Assembly: GCF_003028855.1 (NCBI RefSeq)
Contig: NZ_CP028324.1
Location: forward strand, 2,232,001 to 2,296,000
Direction: 5' to 3'
DNA: 64,000 nucleotides
Source of the DNA: Pseudoduganella armeniaca
Lineage (GTDB): Bacteria; Pseudomonadota; Gammaproteobacteria; Burkholderiales; Burkholderiaceae_D
In this document: positions 46,099 to 59,325 of the stretch, piece by piece
How the letters are laid out: every line of letters starts with the position of its first letter
Position numbering within the stretch: position 1 is the first letter of the stretch
Position numbers and translations under genes: made by a program
Notes under the pieces: model-generated
What the model was told of the DNA's origin: nothing
Database searches by the model: none
The model's input: the letters and a program-made list of their open reading frames with translations, nothing else

Positions 46099-46203
46099 GG
46101 CAACTGTCGCGTGAAGCAGCGGGGAAAGGCAACTGTCGCGTGAAGCAGTGGGGACAGGCACCTGTCCGGGGCCGTCAAGGCCCCGAGACAGGTGCCTGTC
46201 CCC
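46099..46203. repeat. Tandem 29-base repeat running into a palindrome
   Basis: Two copies of a 29-base unit (46099-46127 and 46128-46156, beginning GGCAACTGTCGCGTGAAGCAG) differ at two positions. The second runs into a palindrome GGGGACAGGCACCTGTC (46150-46166) / GACAGGTGCCTGTCCCC (46187-46203) with an inner CGGGGCC/GGCCCCG stem. The GGGGACAGG end is shared with the copy inside prpR at 61309. Confidence 0.88.
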
Positions 46204-46286
46204 TCGGGTTCCCAACCGAACAGGTGCCCAGCGCAACAACTGTTATTGTGCGATAGTCCCGCCCTTGCAAGCCACTATCGTCCACC

Positions 46287-48320
<2,034 letters not shown>

Positions 48321-48328
48321 CATGGACG

Positions 48329-48357
48329 AAAAAAAACCCCGCGCGGCGGGGTTCTTT
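48329..48357 (-). terminator. Bidirectional terminator between the kinase and the cold-shock gene
   Basis: AACCCCGC / GCGGGGTT with a GCG loop. Read on the minus strand it is followed by eight T, so it mainly ends the cold-shock transcript. On the plus strand the tail is short (CTTTC). Confidence 0.88.
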
Positions 48358-48375
48358 CACGTCTGGGGGAGCAGA

Positions 48376-48579
48376 TCAGCTCGCCTGGATGTTGGAAGCT
48401 TGCTTGCCTTTAGGGCCTTGCGTGACTTCGAACTGCACCTTCTGACCTTCTTTCAGGGTCTTGAAGCCGTTCATGTTGATTGCGGAGAAGTGTGCGAACA
48501 AATCCTCGCCGCCATCATCAGGAGTGATGAAGCCAAAACCTTTGGAGTCATTGAACCACTTAACGGTACCTGTTGCCAT
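48376..48579 (-). CDS. Cold-shock protein (CspA family)
   Basis: A 67-residue nucleic-acid-binding protein of the cold-shock family, probably an RNA chaperone. It shows ATGTVKWFNDSKGFGFITPD with the RNP1-type KGFGFI, then DLFAHFSAI as RNP2 and a C-terminal GPKGKQASNI. The ATG at 48579 is chosen over an in-frame start 15 bases upstream because it gives the standard length. An upstream region of about 110 transcribed bases fits the long leaders of cold-shock mRNAs. Confidence 0.96.
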   Translation of the reverse strand: MATGTVKWFNDSKGFGFITPDDGGEDLFAHFSAINMNGFKTLKEGQKVQFEVTQGPKGKQASNIQAS

Positions 48580-48904
48580 AAAAAGAACTTTCAAATATTA
48601 ACGAATCACACGAGCCATAAAAGCAAGAAGCTTCCTGCCCCCTCCTCGACAACTCACTTCTTACCAACATGTACATTTCTGCACGAGTCGATATGGCATT
48701 GTTGGCGGAACAATTTTTAATGTCAAGCGCTTTGTACCCAGGCTAGTAAGATTTTTGCAACATGAAAATTGCCCCCAACACTTGATTTCACGGAAGACAG
48801 CGCCATCTGCGCCAAGTCGGGAAAGCGCGTAAGATTGAGAACAAACGGAAAGGCACGCCTAAACGGGCGTTGCATCGGTCACGAAAGCATTAGAATATAA
48901 GCGT
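48580..48904. promoter_or_regulatory. Divergent control region of the cold-shock gene and clpS
   Basis: An AT-rich gap of 325 bases. For the cold-shock gene a promoter is likely at 48698-48726 (minus strand). For clpS, TTGCAT near 48870 and TAGAATATAAG near 48891-48901 could form a promoter whose transcript would start almost at the ATG. No other coding frame is recognised. Confidence 0.55.
48698..48726 (-). promoter_or_regulatory. Candidate promoter of the cold-shock gene
   Basis: Minus strand: a perfect TTGACA (48726-48721), 17-base spacer, then AACAAT (48703-48698). It predicts a 5' leader of about 110 bases. Confidence 0.6.
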
Positions 48905-49203
48905 ATGGCAACCAAGCATGACACTGAGACCGTCCTGGAGCGACAAGCGCTGAAACCGCCACCGATGTACCAGGTGGCGTTGTTGAACGACGACTACACC
49001 CCGATGGAGTTCGTGGTCGCCATCATCCAGGAGTATTTCAACAAGGACCGTGAAACGGCGACACAAATTATGCTGAGCGTGCATCGCTACGGCAAAGGCG
49101 TGTGCGGTGTGTTCTCGAAAGATATTGCATCGACAAAAGTGGAGTTCGTTTTAACGCATGCGCGCAAGGCGGGGCACCCCCTGCAGTGCGTGATGGAGGA
49201 AGT

Positions 49204-49207
<4 letters not shown>
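48905..49207 (+). CDS. clpS: ATP-dependent Clp protease adaptor ClpS
   Basis: Delivers N-degron substrates to ClpAP. The 100-residue protein has the flexible N-terminus, then PPPMYQVALLNDDYTPMEFVV with the substrate-pocket Asn/Asp residues, and HARKAGHPLQCVMEEV at the end. The stop overlaps the clpA start (ATGA), giving coupled translation. This order is normal. Confidence 0.97.
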
Positions 49208-51504
<2,297 letters not shown>

Positions 51505-51517
51505 TCGGCTGGCAGGT

Positions 51518-51550
51518 AAAAGACCCGCTCCCACGAGCGGGTTTTTTTTT
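51518..51550 (+). terminator. Terminator after clpA
   Basis: AAAGACCCGCTC / GAGCGGGTTTTTTTTT with a CCAC loop, 14 bases after the stop codon. Confidence 0.93.
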
Positions 51551-51614
51551 GGGGCGCTGTTCGCGTTAGCTGGACGTTGTGTCTGGGCATGGGACGGCCC
51601 CCATGCAAGCAACC

Positions 51615-52061
51615 TTATCCCTGCCGCCGCAGCAGCAGAGCCATCACCCCCAGCAAGACCCCCACGCCGAACGGCACCGCGGCCCCAACCACCTGGCGCC
51701 GCCGTCCCGCCCGCGCCAGCGCCGCCTGTGCCGCGTCGTCGGGATGGACGTAGGTCTCGAACACCGTGCGGTAGGTTTCGAAGTCGTCGTTGCGCACCCG
51801 CGCGTCCAGTTCACGCGCCAACTCGATCATCATGCCCAGCAGCTGAAGGCTGGGATTGCTCGCCCACAATTCGCCCACCTGCAGGAACAGCACGTTGCCT
51901 TCGCCGCCGTGCGTGGGGTCATGCACGCGCGCATCCGCACGCGCGTCCGGCGCCAGCACGTAAGGACTGTGCAGCCGCCGCAAGGCGCTCTCCACTTCGG
52001 TTGCCCCGATGGGCCGGGGCATGCCGCCCTGGGTGCGGACGATGGTGATATGAGGGCCCAT
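51615..52061 (-). CDS. Hypothetical protein with C-terminal membrane anchor
   Basis: An unrecognised 148-residue protein. The ATG at 52061 gives MGPHITIVRTQGGMPRPIG. An upstream TTG at 52085 is less likely. The body is soluble-looking with mixed helices (SLQLLGMMIELARELDARVRN, TYRTVFETYVHPDDAAQAA). A single hydrophobic segment near the end (VVGAAVPFGVGVLLGVMALLL) is followed by RRQG, the layout of a tail-anchored membrane protein with its bulk in the cytoplasm. It stands alone between clpA and a PEP-CTERM gene. No function can be assigned. Confidence 0.65.
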   Translation of the reverse strand: MGPHITIVRTQGGMPRPIGATEVESALRRLHSPYVLAPDARADARVHDPTHGGEGNVLFLQVGELWASNPSLQLLGMMIELARELDARVRNDDFETYRTVFETYVHPDDAAQAALARAGRRRQVVGAAVPFGVGVLLGVMALLLRRQG

Positions 52062-52148
52062 AATGTCGAAATGATAATAAGGCAAGCAGATTAACTTTTT
52101 CTTAACTCATTGGCAACGCCTCTGTCGGAGTGGTTTGCAAATTTACAA

Positions 52149-52955
52149 CTAGCTTTCCCGACGGGGGCGGCGCAACCGTTGTCGCGCGGCCAGCATCAGG
52201 GCGCCGGCTGCCAGCAGCGTGATGCCAGTGGGCTCCGGCACCGGCAGCAGGGCACGGCCGTCCAGGGCGATGGCATCGAATGCCATGCCCGTGTCGGCCG
52301 ATGCATCGACCCAGTTGACGACGCCGAACTCCAGCCGGTATTGGCCGCCGCCGGCGATCGTGTAGCGCGCGCCGATCCAGTCCGTCACGCCGCACGGTTC
52401 CACGTAGCAGGTGCCCGAATCAGGGCCCAGCGGGCTCCAGGCCGGTGCCGGCCCCAGCACGTTGTTGTAGGGCGGGTCGAGCGTGGCTGCGCCGGCCGGC
52501 ATGCCAAAGCCCGGCACGGCGCCGCCGCCTGGCGACGTGCGCGCCGTGGCCAGCATGGCGACCGGATTGCCGGCCGCGTCCAGCAAACGTACCCAGCCGT
52601 AGTCGCTGAAGTCGCCGCCATCGGTGGTCACGTAGTTGAACTGGAAGGTCAGTACCTGTCCGGCGCTGGCGGCGAACGCGTGCGAGCGCAACACGCTGCC
52701 GTTGAACGAATCGCGCGGCCCGCCAACGCCCTCCAGGCGCACGCCGGCCGCGCCATTGTGATTGGAAACCCAGCCGTAGCGCTCACCCCCGCCGGGCGCC
52801 AGCAGGACGTCGCCATCGGCCTCGGCGGTGCCGCAGTTGCCCTGGCAGGCCCAGCTGGCCGGCAGGCCGGCATCGAATATCTGTGCGCTAGCCGGCTGTG
52901 TCAGGACTGCCAAGACGGCGGCGCCGGCGAGCAGGCGATAAAAGGATGCTTCCAT
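52149..52955 (-). CDS. PEP-CTERM protein (NF038132-like)
   Basis: A 268-residue exported protein. AGGAGG-like GGAGGAAG sits 6 bases before the ATG at 52955. A signal peptide ends ASA (about residue 24). The body contains WACQGNCGTAEADGDVLLAP and a jelly-roll-like beta pattern (VLTFQFNYVTTDGGDFSDYG), as in the NF038132 family, as recalled. Two cysteine pairs may form disulfides. The C-terminus has VPEPTGITLLAAGALMLAAR followed by RLRRPRR, a PEP-CTERM signal. The function is unknown. Confidence 0.88.
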   Translation of the reverse strand: MEASFYRLLAGAAVLAVLTQPASAQIFDAGLPASWACQGNCGTAEADGDVLLAPGGGERYGWVSNHNGAAGVRLEGVGGPRDSFNGSVLRSHAFAASAGQVLTFQFNYVTTDGGDFSDYGWVRLLDAAGNPVAMLATARTSPGGGAVPGFGMPAGAATLDPPYNNVLGPAPAWSPLGPDSGTCYVEPCGVTDWIGARYTIAGGGQYRLEFGVVNWVDASADTGMAFDAIALDGRALLPVPEPTGITLLAAGALMLAARQRLRRPRRES

Positions 52956-53175
52956 GATGCTTCCTCCACGATGAATTGAGCGGGAACAAATACCATGCAT
53001 TTTTCATGCCCCCGTCCCGGCGCCTTGCGGCTCCCTGGCGAAGGGGGCTGCACGCCACGGCACCTGTAAAAATTCTCGACAAGCGTGTAGCCATTACAAC
53101 GCCACCATGGGTAATGATTCTTTCCGCCCCGGAATCTGTGCCAGAATCGGTTCCTCTCATTCGTCATCATTGCTC

Positions 53176-56100
53176 ATGCGACTCCACCGCCTGTCCTCAC
53201 TTCTTCTTGCCGCTGGCCTGCTGTCCACCGCGACCGGCGCCGCCGCCGCCGATCCCTACCTGCGCTACCCGGCCGTGCGCGGCGACAACGTCGTCTTCAC
53301 GGCCGAAGGCGACCTGTGGCGTGTCGCGCGCGCGGGTGGTGCCGCCCAGCGCCTTACGACACATGCGGCCGCCGAGACGCATGCCGCCATCTCGCCGGAC
53401 GGCCGCTGGGTCGCCTTCGCGGGCAGCTACGAAGGCGCTCAGGAGGCTTACGTCATGCCGCTGGCGGGGGGCCTGCCGCGCCGCCTGACGTTCGAGAACG
53501 GCAGCGTCACAGTGCTGGGCTGGACGGCGCAGGGCGAGGTGCTGGTCAGCACGCAGAATTCGGTCGGACCGGGTGCGCACCGCATCGTGGCCGCCGTCAT
53601 GCCGGCCACCGGCGCGCGCCGCGTGTTCCCGGTCGCCGATGCGAACGATGCGGTGCTGGACGACGCCGGCAAGACCTTGTACTTCACCCGCTATGGCCTG
53701 GTGCTGACGAACGACAACGTGCGCCACTACCGCGGCGGCGCCCATGCCCAGCTGTGGCGCTTCGACCTGGACGGCAAGGCCGAGGCACGGCCGGTGTTCC
53801 CGGGCGACGCCGGCAACAACAAGCGGCCGATGTGGTGGCAGGGCCGCCTGTATTTCGTCAGTGACCGCGCCGGTACCGACAATCTGTGGAGCGCCAACGC
53901 CGATGGCGGCGAGCCGCGCCAGCTGACCAGCTACAAGGACTGGGACGTGCGCAACGCGGCGCTTGGTGACGGGCGCATCGTGTTCCAGCTGGGCGCCGAC
54001 CTGCACGTGTTCGATATCGCGGCGGGCAGGGCCACGCCGCTGCCAGTCAGCCTGGTGTCGGACTTCGACCAGCAGCGCACCCGCCTGATCCGTTCGCCGC
54101 TGGAGACGCTGACCAATGTGCAGCTCTCCGGCAAGGAGGAGCGCATCGTGCTGACGGCGCGCGGGCGCGTCAGCATCGCCGGCACGGGCAGCCAGCGCCG
54201 GGTGGAAATCGCGGTGCCGGAAGGCGCCAGGGCGCGCGACGCCATTTTCTCGGCCGACGAGAAGTGGGTCTATGCCATCGTCGACACGACCGGCGAGAAC
54301 GAGATCTGGCGCTTCGCGGCCGACGGTTCCGGCCACGGCGAGCAGCTGACCCGCGACGGCAACAACCACCGCTGGGCGCTGTACCCGTCGCCGGACGGGC
54401 GCTGGCTGGGCCACACGGACAAGAAGGGGCGCTTCTGGCTGCTCGACCTCACGACGAAGCAGAACACGCTGATCGACGACGCCGGCAAGACCGGCATCGA
54501 CCAGCACGACAACGTGGTGTGGTCGCCCGACAGCCGCAACATCGCGTTCGTGCGCAGCGCCAGCGACGCCCAACGCGAACAGATCGGCATGGTCAACCTG
54601 GCCACGAAGGAGGTCGCATTCGTCACCAGCGACCGCTACACGTCGGGCGACCCGGCCTTCTCGCCGGACGGGCGCTGGCTGTACTTCCTGTCGGCGCGCC
54701 ACTTCAAGCTGGACAACGGCTCGCCCTGGGGCGACCGCAATATGGGCCCGGTGTTCAACAAGCGCACCGGCGTCTTCGCGCTGGCGCTGCAGCCGGGCAA
54801 CCGCTTCCCGTTCAAGCCGGACGATGAGCTGAGCCGCGCCGCCGTCAAGCCGGCCGAAAGCCCGGAGGAGAGCGCGGCCGAAAAGGCGCTGGAGAAAGCG
54901 GCCAGCAAGGTCAAGGAAGCCAAGGACAAGGACGGTCGCCAGGCCAAGGAGGCAAAGCCGGCGCCGCCGCCCAAGCCCGAGCTGCCTGCTGTCGTGTATG
55001 CCGGGCTGGCGCAGCGCCTGTTCGAAGTGCCGCTTGCGCCGGGCAACTACCGCAAGCTGGCGGTGGACGACAAGCGCTTGTACTTCATCGACGAGGACGG
55101 TGCCGACAACAAGCCGGCCCTGAAAACGCTGGCGATCGCCCGCACCGAGCCGAAGCCGGAAACCTTCGCCGCCAACGTACGCGACTTCGACCTGGCGGCG
55201 GATCGCAAGCACCTGTACTACCGCACGGCCAGCGGCAATCCCGGCGACATCCTGATTGTCGACGCCGGCGCGAAGGCGCCGGCGGACACCAGCAAGGCCA
55301 AGGTCAAGGTGGACGACTGGAGCATCGTGTCGAACCCGCGCCAGGAATGGAAGCAGATGTTCAACGACGCCTGGCGCATGCACCGCGACTTCCTGTACGA
55401 CGTCAAGATGCGCGGCGTGAACTGGGTGGCCGTGCGCGACAAGTACGCGCCGCTGGTCGAGCGCGTGACGGACCGCGCGGAGCTGAACGACATCCTCGGC
55501 ATGATGGTGGCCGAGGTCGGCGCGCTGCACTCGCAGGTGGCGCCCGGCGACATCCGCAAGAGCGCGCCCGAAGGCACGCCTGCCGGTCTCGGCGCCGTGC
55601 TGACGCGCACGGCCGCGGGCTACCGCGTGGATCGCGTCTACCGCAGCGAAAGCGAGCTGCCGGCGCAGCGCGCGCCGCTGGCCCAGGCCGACGTGGACGT
55701 GCGCGAGGGCGACGTCATCACGGCCGTCAACGGCAAGTCGGTGCTGGAAGCGCGCGACATCTCCGACCTGCTGCTGAACCAGGCCGACCGCCAGGTGCTG
55801 CTGCAGGTGCAGCCAGCGCGGGGCGGCAAGGCGCGCGCGGCCATCGTGGTGCCGGTGCCGATGGCGCGGCAGGCGGCGCTGCAGTACAGCGACTGGGAGC
55901 AGGGCCGGGCCGAGCAGGTCGAGCAGGCGTCGAACGGGCGCATCGGCTACCTGCACCTGCGGGCGATGGGCGCCGACGACATCGCCGCGTTCGCACGCGA
56001 CTTCTACGCCAACGTCAACCGCGATGGCCTGATCATCGACGTGCGTCGCAACCGCGGCGGCAATATCGACAGCTGGATCATCGAGAAGCTGCTGCGCAAG

Positions 56101-56544
56101 GCCTGGGCGTTCTGGGCGACGCCGGTGGGGCAGACTTCGCCCAATATGCAGAACACGTTCCGCGGCCACCTGGTGGTGCTGGTGGACGAGCTGACGTACT
56201 CGGACGGCGAAACCTTCGCGGCCGGCGTCAAGGCATTGGGCCTGGGGCCGCTGGTGGGCAAGCGCACGGCCGGCGCCGGCGTCTGGCTGTCGGATCGCAA
56301 CCGCCTGGCCGACAACGGCATGGTGCGGGTGGCGGAGACGGGCCAGTTCGACAGCGACAAGGGCGTGTGGCTGATCGAGGGCGTCGGCGTGGTGCCGGAC
56401 GTGGAAGTGGACAACCTGCCCAATGCCACCTTCAACGGCCAGGACAAGCAGCTGGAAACCGCGCTGGCGATGCTCAAGAAGAAGATCGCTGAACAGCCGG
56501 TCAAGCGCTATCAGGCGCAGCCGATTCCGTCGCTGAATTATTGA
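53176..56544 (+). CDS. Tricorn-like S41 protease, exported
   Basis: A 1122-residue secreted or periplasmic serine protease of the Tricorn type. The ATG at 53176 starts a signal peptide ending AAAA. A WD40/PD40-like beta-propeller region fills about 30-560 (repeated ISPDGRWVAF-type and FSPDGRWLYF strands). A charged, Lys/Glu-rich linker lies near 555-600. A second propeller-like stretch follows, then a C1 domain, a PDZ domain around 800-890, and the S41 catalytic core with the nucleophile Ser1009 in LTYSDGE. It ends SLNY. It likely degrades peptides in the envelope. The upstream in-frame extension to 53107 lacks features. Confidence 0.93.
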   Translation: MRLHRLSSLLLAAGLLSTATGAAAADPYLRYPAVRGDNVVFTAEGDLWRVARAGGAAQRLTTHAAAETHAAISPDGRWVAFAGSYEGAQEAYVMPLAGGLPRRLTFENGSVTVLGWTAQGEVLVSTQNSVGPGAHRIVAAVMPATGARRVFPVADANDAVLDDAGKTLYFTRYGLVLTNDNVRHYRGGAHAQLWRFDLDGKAEARPVFPGDAGNNKRPMWWQGRLYFVSDRAGTDNLWSANADGGEPRQLTSYKDWDVRNAALGDGRIVFQLGADLHVFDIAAGRATPLPVSLVSDFDQQRTRLIRSPLETLTNVQLSGKEERIVLTARGRVSIAGTGSQRRVEIAVPEGARARDAIFSADEKWVYAIVDTTGENEIWRFAADGSGHGEQLTRDGNNHRWALYPSPDGRWLGHTDKKGRFWLLDLTTKQNTLIDDAGKTGIDQHDNVVWSPDSRNIAFVRSASDAQREQIGMVNLATKEVAFVTSDRYTSGDPAFSPDGRWLYFLSARHFKLDNGSPWGDRNMGPVFNKRTGVFALALQPGNRFPFKPDDELSRAAVKPAESPEESAAEKALEKAASKVKEAKDKDGRQAKEAKPAPPPKPELPAVVYAGLAQRLFEVPLAPGNYRKLAVDDKRLYFIDEDGADNKPALKTLAIARTEPKPETFAANVRDFDLAADRKHLYYRTASGNPGDILIVDAGAKAPADTSKAKVKVDDWSIVSNPRQEWKQMFNDAWRMHRDFLYDVKMRGVNWVAVRDKYAPLVERVTDRAELNDILGMMVAEVGALHSQVAPGDIRKSAPEGTPAGLGAVLTRTAAGYRVDRVYRSESELPAQRAPLAQADVDVREGDVITAVNGKSVLEARDISDLLLNQADRQVLLQVQPARGGKARAAIVVPVPMARQAALQYSDWEQGRAEQVEQASNGRIGYLHLRAMGADDIAAFARDFYANVNRDGLIIDVRRNRGGNIDSWIIEKLLRKAWAFWATPVGQTSPNMQNTFRGHLVVLVDELTYSDGETFAAGVKALGLGPLVGKRTAGAGVWLSDRNRLADNGMVRVAETGQFDSDKGVWLIEGVGVVPDVEVDNLPNATFNGQDKQLETALAMLKKKIAEQPVKRYQAQPIPSLNY

Positions 56545-56555
56545 AGCAGACCCGC

Positions 56556-56608
56556 GGTGACAGGCTCCTATCTCAGGGTCTCCGACCCTGAGATAGGAGC
56601 CTGTCACC
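56556..56608. repeat. Perfect 25-base palindrome
   Basis: Arms at 56556-56580 and 56584-56608 are exactly complementary with a 3-base loop. The outer part GGTGACAGGCTCC resembles the GGGGACAGGCTCC end of the palindrome inside prpR at 61309. It lies between the stop codons of two convergent genes. Confidence 0.93.
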
Positions 56609-56614
56609 ATGGGT

Positions 56615-57313
56615 TCACAACCCGGCGGCCCGCAATGCCGCCGCCCGCCGCCGCGACACCTCCACCCGCATCCCATCCGTCAGCTCCAGCAGCAGTGTGC
56701 CGCCATCGCCCGCCCTCATCGAGCGCACGTGATCGAGGTTGACCAGGTGCTTGCGGCTGGCGCGCACGAAGCGTGGTCCCAGGCGTTCCTCCAGCTGGTT
56801 CAGGGAGCGCAGCAGCAGCGGCCGTTCGGCATCGAAATACACGCGCGCGTAATTGCCGTCCGATTCGAACAGGCGGATGCGGCCCGTCTCGACGAACCAG
56901 CAACGCTCGCCGTCCTTGATGAACAGCTGGCGCGGCACCGCTGTCGGCGCCGGCTCGTGCAGGGACAGGCGCCGCGCCGCCCGCTGCAGCGCGGCCGCCA
57001 GGCGCGGCGCCTGGATCGGCTTCTGCAGGTAATCGAGCGCATTGACCTCGAAGGCCTGCAGCGCGTAGCGGTCGAACGCGGTGGTGAAGATGACCTCGGG
57101 CGGATCGTCCAGTGCCTGCAGCAGGTCGAAGCCGCTGGCGCCGGGCATCTGCACGTCCAGCAGCAGCAGGTCGGGACGCAGCTGTGCCACCTGGTCGATG
57201 GCGTCCGCCGCATTGGCCGCCTCGCCGGCGATGGTCACGTCCGGATGCGCGGCCAGCAGCCGGCGCAGTTCGGCGCGCGCCAGCCGTTCGTCGTCGACGA
57301 TCAGCACGCGCAT
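56615..57313 (-). CDS. LytTR-type response regulator
   Basis: A 232-residue transcription factor. The receiver domain (1-120) has the acidic pocket VDDE and the phosphoacceptor Asp53 in LLLLDVQMPG. The C-terminal LytTR DNA-binding domain (about 130-230) shows FESDGNYARVYF and LGPRFVRASRKHLVNLDHV. The ATG at 57313 overlaps the stop of the kinase gene by one base, so the pair is translated together. LytTR regulators often control surface or secreted products. Confidence 0.95.
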   Translation of the reverse strand: MRVLIVDDERLARAELRRLLAAHPDVTIAGEAANAADAIDQVAQLRPDLLLLDVQMPGASGFDLLQALDDPPEVIFTTAFDRYALQAFEVNALDYLQKPIQAPRLAAALQRAARRLSLHEPAPTAVPRQLFIKDGERCWFVETGRIRLFESDGNYARVYFDAERPLLLRSLNQLEERLGPRFVRASRKHLVNLDHVRSMRAGDGGTLLLELTDGMRVEVSRRRAAALRAAGL

Positions 57314-58350
57314 CAGGCCCCTCCCGGCAGCGACAGTGTGGCGCACACCCAGCCCGCGTCGGCGCGCAGCTGCAGCGCTGCCTGTTCGCCCAGCGCCAGC
57401 GCCAGCCGCTTGCGCGCGTTGGCCAGGCCGACCTGGGTCGAGCCGCCGCCGCCGGCCAGCGCGCCGGTATTGGCCACTTCGATGTGCGTGCCCGTGCCGG
57501 CGCGCCAGGCGCGGATACGGATGTCGCTGCCGGCCGCATTGGCCTCGACGCCGTATTTGACGGCATTCTCCACCAGCGTTTGCAAGGCCATTGGCGGCAC
57601 GGCCACCTGTTCCAGGCCCGCTTCGATGTCGGTGGCGACGCGCAGCCGCTCCTCGAAGCGGATCTGCTCGATGGCGAGGTAGGCCTGCACGGCCGCCAGC
57701 TCGGCCGCCAGCGGCACCGTCTGCGCCTGGCCCGACTGCAGCGCATAGCGCATCAGGTCCGCCAGCTGGTCGATCATGCGCGCCGCCGCGTCCGTATCCT
57801 CGTACATCAGCGCCCGCACGCTGTTCAGGCTATTGAAGAAAAAGTGCGGATTGACCTGCGCCTGCAGCGCGCGCAGCTCCGCCTCCTTCGCCGCCAGGGC
57901 CAGGCGCAGCGCCGCCGCTTCGGCATGGCGCGCGCGGCGTACCGCCTGTACGGCATGGTAGAAGATCGTCCAGGCCAGGAAGGTGCCGATCCAGAAGATT
58001 ATCGCGTTCGGCAGCCAGGCAAAGCCGCGTGGTTGTCCGAACGGCTGGAATACGACGAACAGCGCCCACATTGCCGCGGTTTGCAGCAAGGCCAGCACGC
58101 CGATGCCGCCGGCCAGCGCCGGCCATGTCAGCGCGCGACCCGCGGCGCGGCGGCCCCGCAACAGCCGGCGCCATTGGTGCGACAGGGCGATGCCGGCGCA
58201 GCCGCCACCCGCGCAGACCGCCACGATGGCGTGGCCCGGGTGGCTGAGGAAAACAAAGGACAGGTTGAACAGCACGACGCTGCCCCATCCGGCCAGCTGG
58301 CAAAGCCAGTACCAGTGGGCGCTGCGCCGTGCCGGCAGTGCTGGGGTCAT
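57313..58350 (-). CDS. LytS/YpdA-type sensor histidine kinase
   Basis: A 345-residue membrane kinase. About four transmembrane helices lie in the first 135 residues. A short coiled coil leads to the His_kinase domain with the phosphoacceptor His169 in QVNPHFFFNSLNS. The ATPase domain has LVENAVKYGVEANA and GLANARKRL. This is the class that pairs with LytTR regulators, as here. There is no separate sensory domain outside the membrane, so the signal may be sensed in or at the membrane. Confidence 0.94.
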   Translation of the reverse strand: MTPALPARRSAHWYWLCQLAGWGSVVLFNLSFVFLSHPGHAIVAVCAGGGCAGIALSHQWRRLLRGRRAAGRALTWPALAGGIGVLALLQTAAMWALFVVFQPFGQPRGFAWLPNAIIFWIGTFLAWTIFYHAVQAVRRARHAEAAALRLALAAKEAELRALQAQVNPHFFFNSLNSVRALMYEDTDAAARMIDQLADLMRYALQSGQAQTVPLAAELAAVQAYLAIEQIRFEERLRVATDIEAGLEQVAVPPMALQTLVENAVKYGVEANAAGSDIRIRAWRAGTGTHIEVANTGALAGGGGSTQVGLANARKRLALALGEQAALQLRADAGWVCATLSLPGGA

Positions 58351-58357
58351 CGTGGCA

Positions 58358-59221
58358 TCAGTTCAGGAATCGGTCGATGCGATCATACATCCAGGCCGGG
58401 TCGTCGACCATGATGAAATGCCGCGCCGACTCCGCCATCTCGATGCGCACGCCGGGCAGGCGGGCATACTGCATGGCGAAGTTGCGCTCGATGGCTTCGC
58501 GCGGTGCGAACTGCTTGTATGCGATCCAGGTGCCCAATACTAGCGTGGGGGCTTTGATCCGCGCCACGTCCTGGCGCAGGTCGGTCGCCAGCAGTTCCGC
58601 CATCGCGTTGGCGACGGCGGTGCGGTCGGAGCGCTTGCCCCATTCGATGATCCGCTCGGCCTGTTCCGGCTTGGTCACCATCGAGGCCACCGTGAGGCGC
58701 TGCGATTGCGCGCGGCTGGCTTCGTCCTGGGCCAGCATGCGTTCGCGTGCGCCGGCCGCCATCGCGCGCAGCTGTTCGGGCGTGATGTCGGGCGCCTGCG
58801 CGGCGCCCAGCGCCGGCAGGGAGTCGACCACCACCAGGCGGCTGAGCTGGTCGGGATGGTCGATGGCGAACTTCAGGCCGAGGAAACCGCCCAGGCTGTG
58901 GCCGACGATGATCGGTTTATCGAGCTGGTTGGCGGCGATATAGGTGGACAGTTCCTGCTCCACCTGCGACAGCAGCGGGCCGTCGATGGCAGGCTGGCCG
59001 GCGAAGCCCGCCAGGGTCAGTACGTGGCACTGGCGTGGCCCGCACAAGTGCTTGACGGTGTCGTTCCACACTTCGCCGGACGAGGCCAGGCCGGGAATCA
59101 GGATGACGGGCTGGCCCTTGCCCGTCACTTCGGCCTTGAAGGCGCTGGCGGCGTGGACGGACAGCGAGACGGCGAGGGCGGCGGCGCACAGCGCGGCCTT
59201 GTGGATCAGGTTCTTGGTCAT
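58358..59221 (-). CDS. Exported alpha/beta hydrolase
   Basis: A 287-residue hydrolase with a signal peptide ending ASA (about residue 26). The nucleophile Ser109 is in VGHSLGGF, the oxyanion region is LIPGLASSGEVW, and the catalytic His is in SARHFIMVDDP near 271. A strong AAGGAGGAACC precedes the ATG. It lies 7 bases upstream of the kinase gene on the same strand, so the three genes may form an operon. The substrate (ester, lactone or peptide) is unknown. Confidence 0.92.
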   Translation of the reverse strand: MTKNLIHKAALCAAALAVSLSVHAASAFKAEVTGKGQPVILIPGLASSGEVWNDTVKHLCGPRQCHVLTLAGFAGQPAIDGPLLSQVEQELSTYIAANQLDKPIIVGHSLGGFLGLKFAIDHPDQLSRLVVVDSLPALGAAQAPDITPEQLRAMAAGARERMLAQDEASRAQSQRLTVASMVTKPEQAERIIEWGKRSDRTAVANAMAELLATDLRQDVARIKAPTLVLGTWIAYKQFAPREAIERNFAMQYARLPGVRIEMAESARHFIMVDDPAWMYDRIDRFLN

Positions 59222-59325
59222 GGTGGTTCCTCCTTGGGACGTATCGTCACATGGGAGAACTTGCCGGGGCAGCGGATTGGGATGAGCGGTTCGATTGCCT
59301 GATGAGTGGTGTTGCGTCAGGCCTG

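Noticed and set aside
56556..56608. Ordinary intrinsic terminator between convergent genes
   Set aside because: The 25-base perfect arms lack flanking T or A runs and share ends with other dispersed palindromes, so it is listed as a repeat. It may still hinder transcription.
53197..56676. 1159-residue open frame on the minus strand opposite the S41 protease
   Set aside because: Same shadow effect. The plus strand has a signal peptide, PDZ and catalytic Ser, while the minus product shows no family features.
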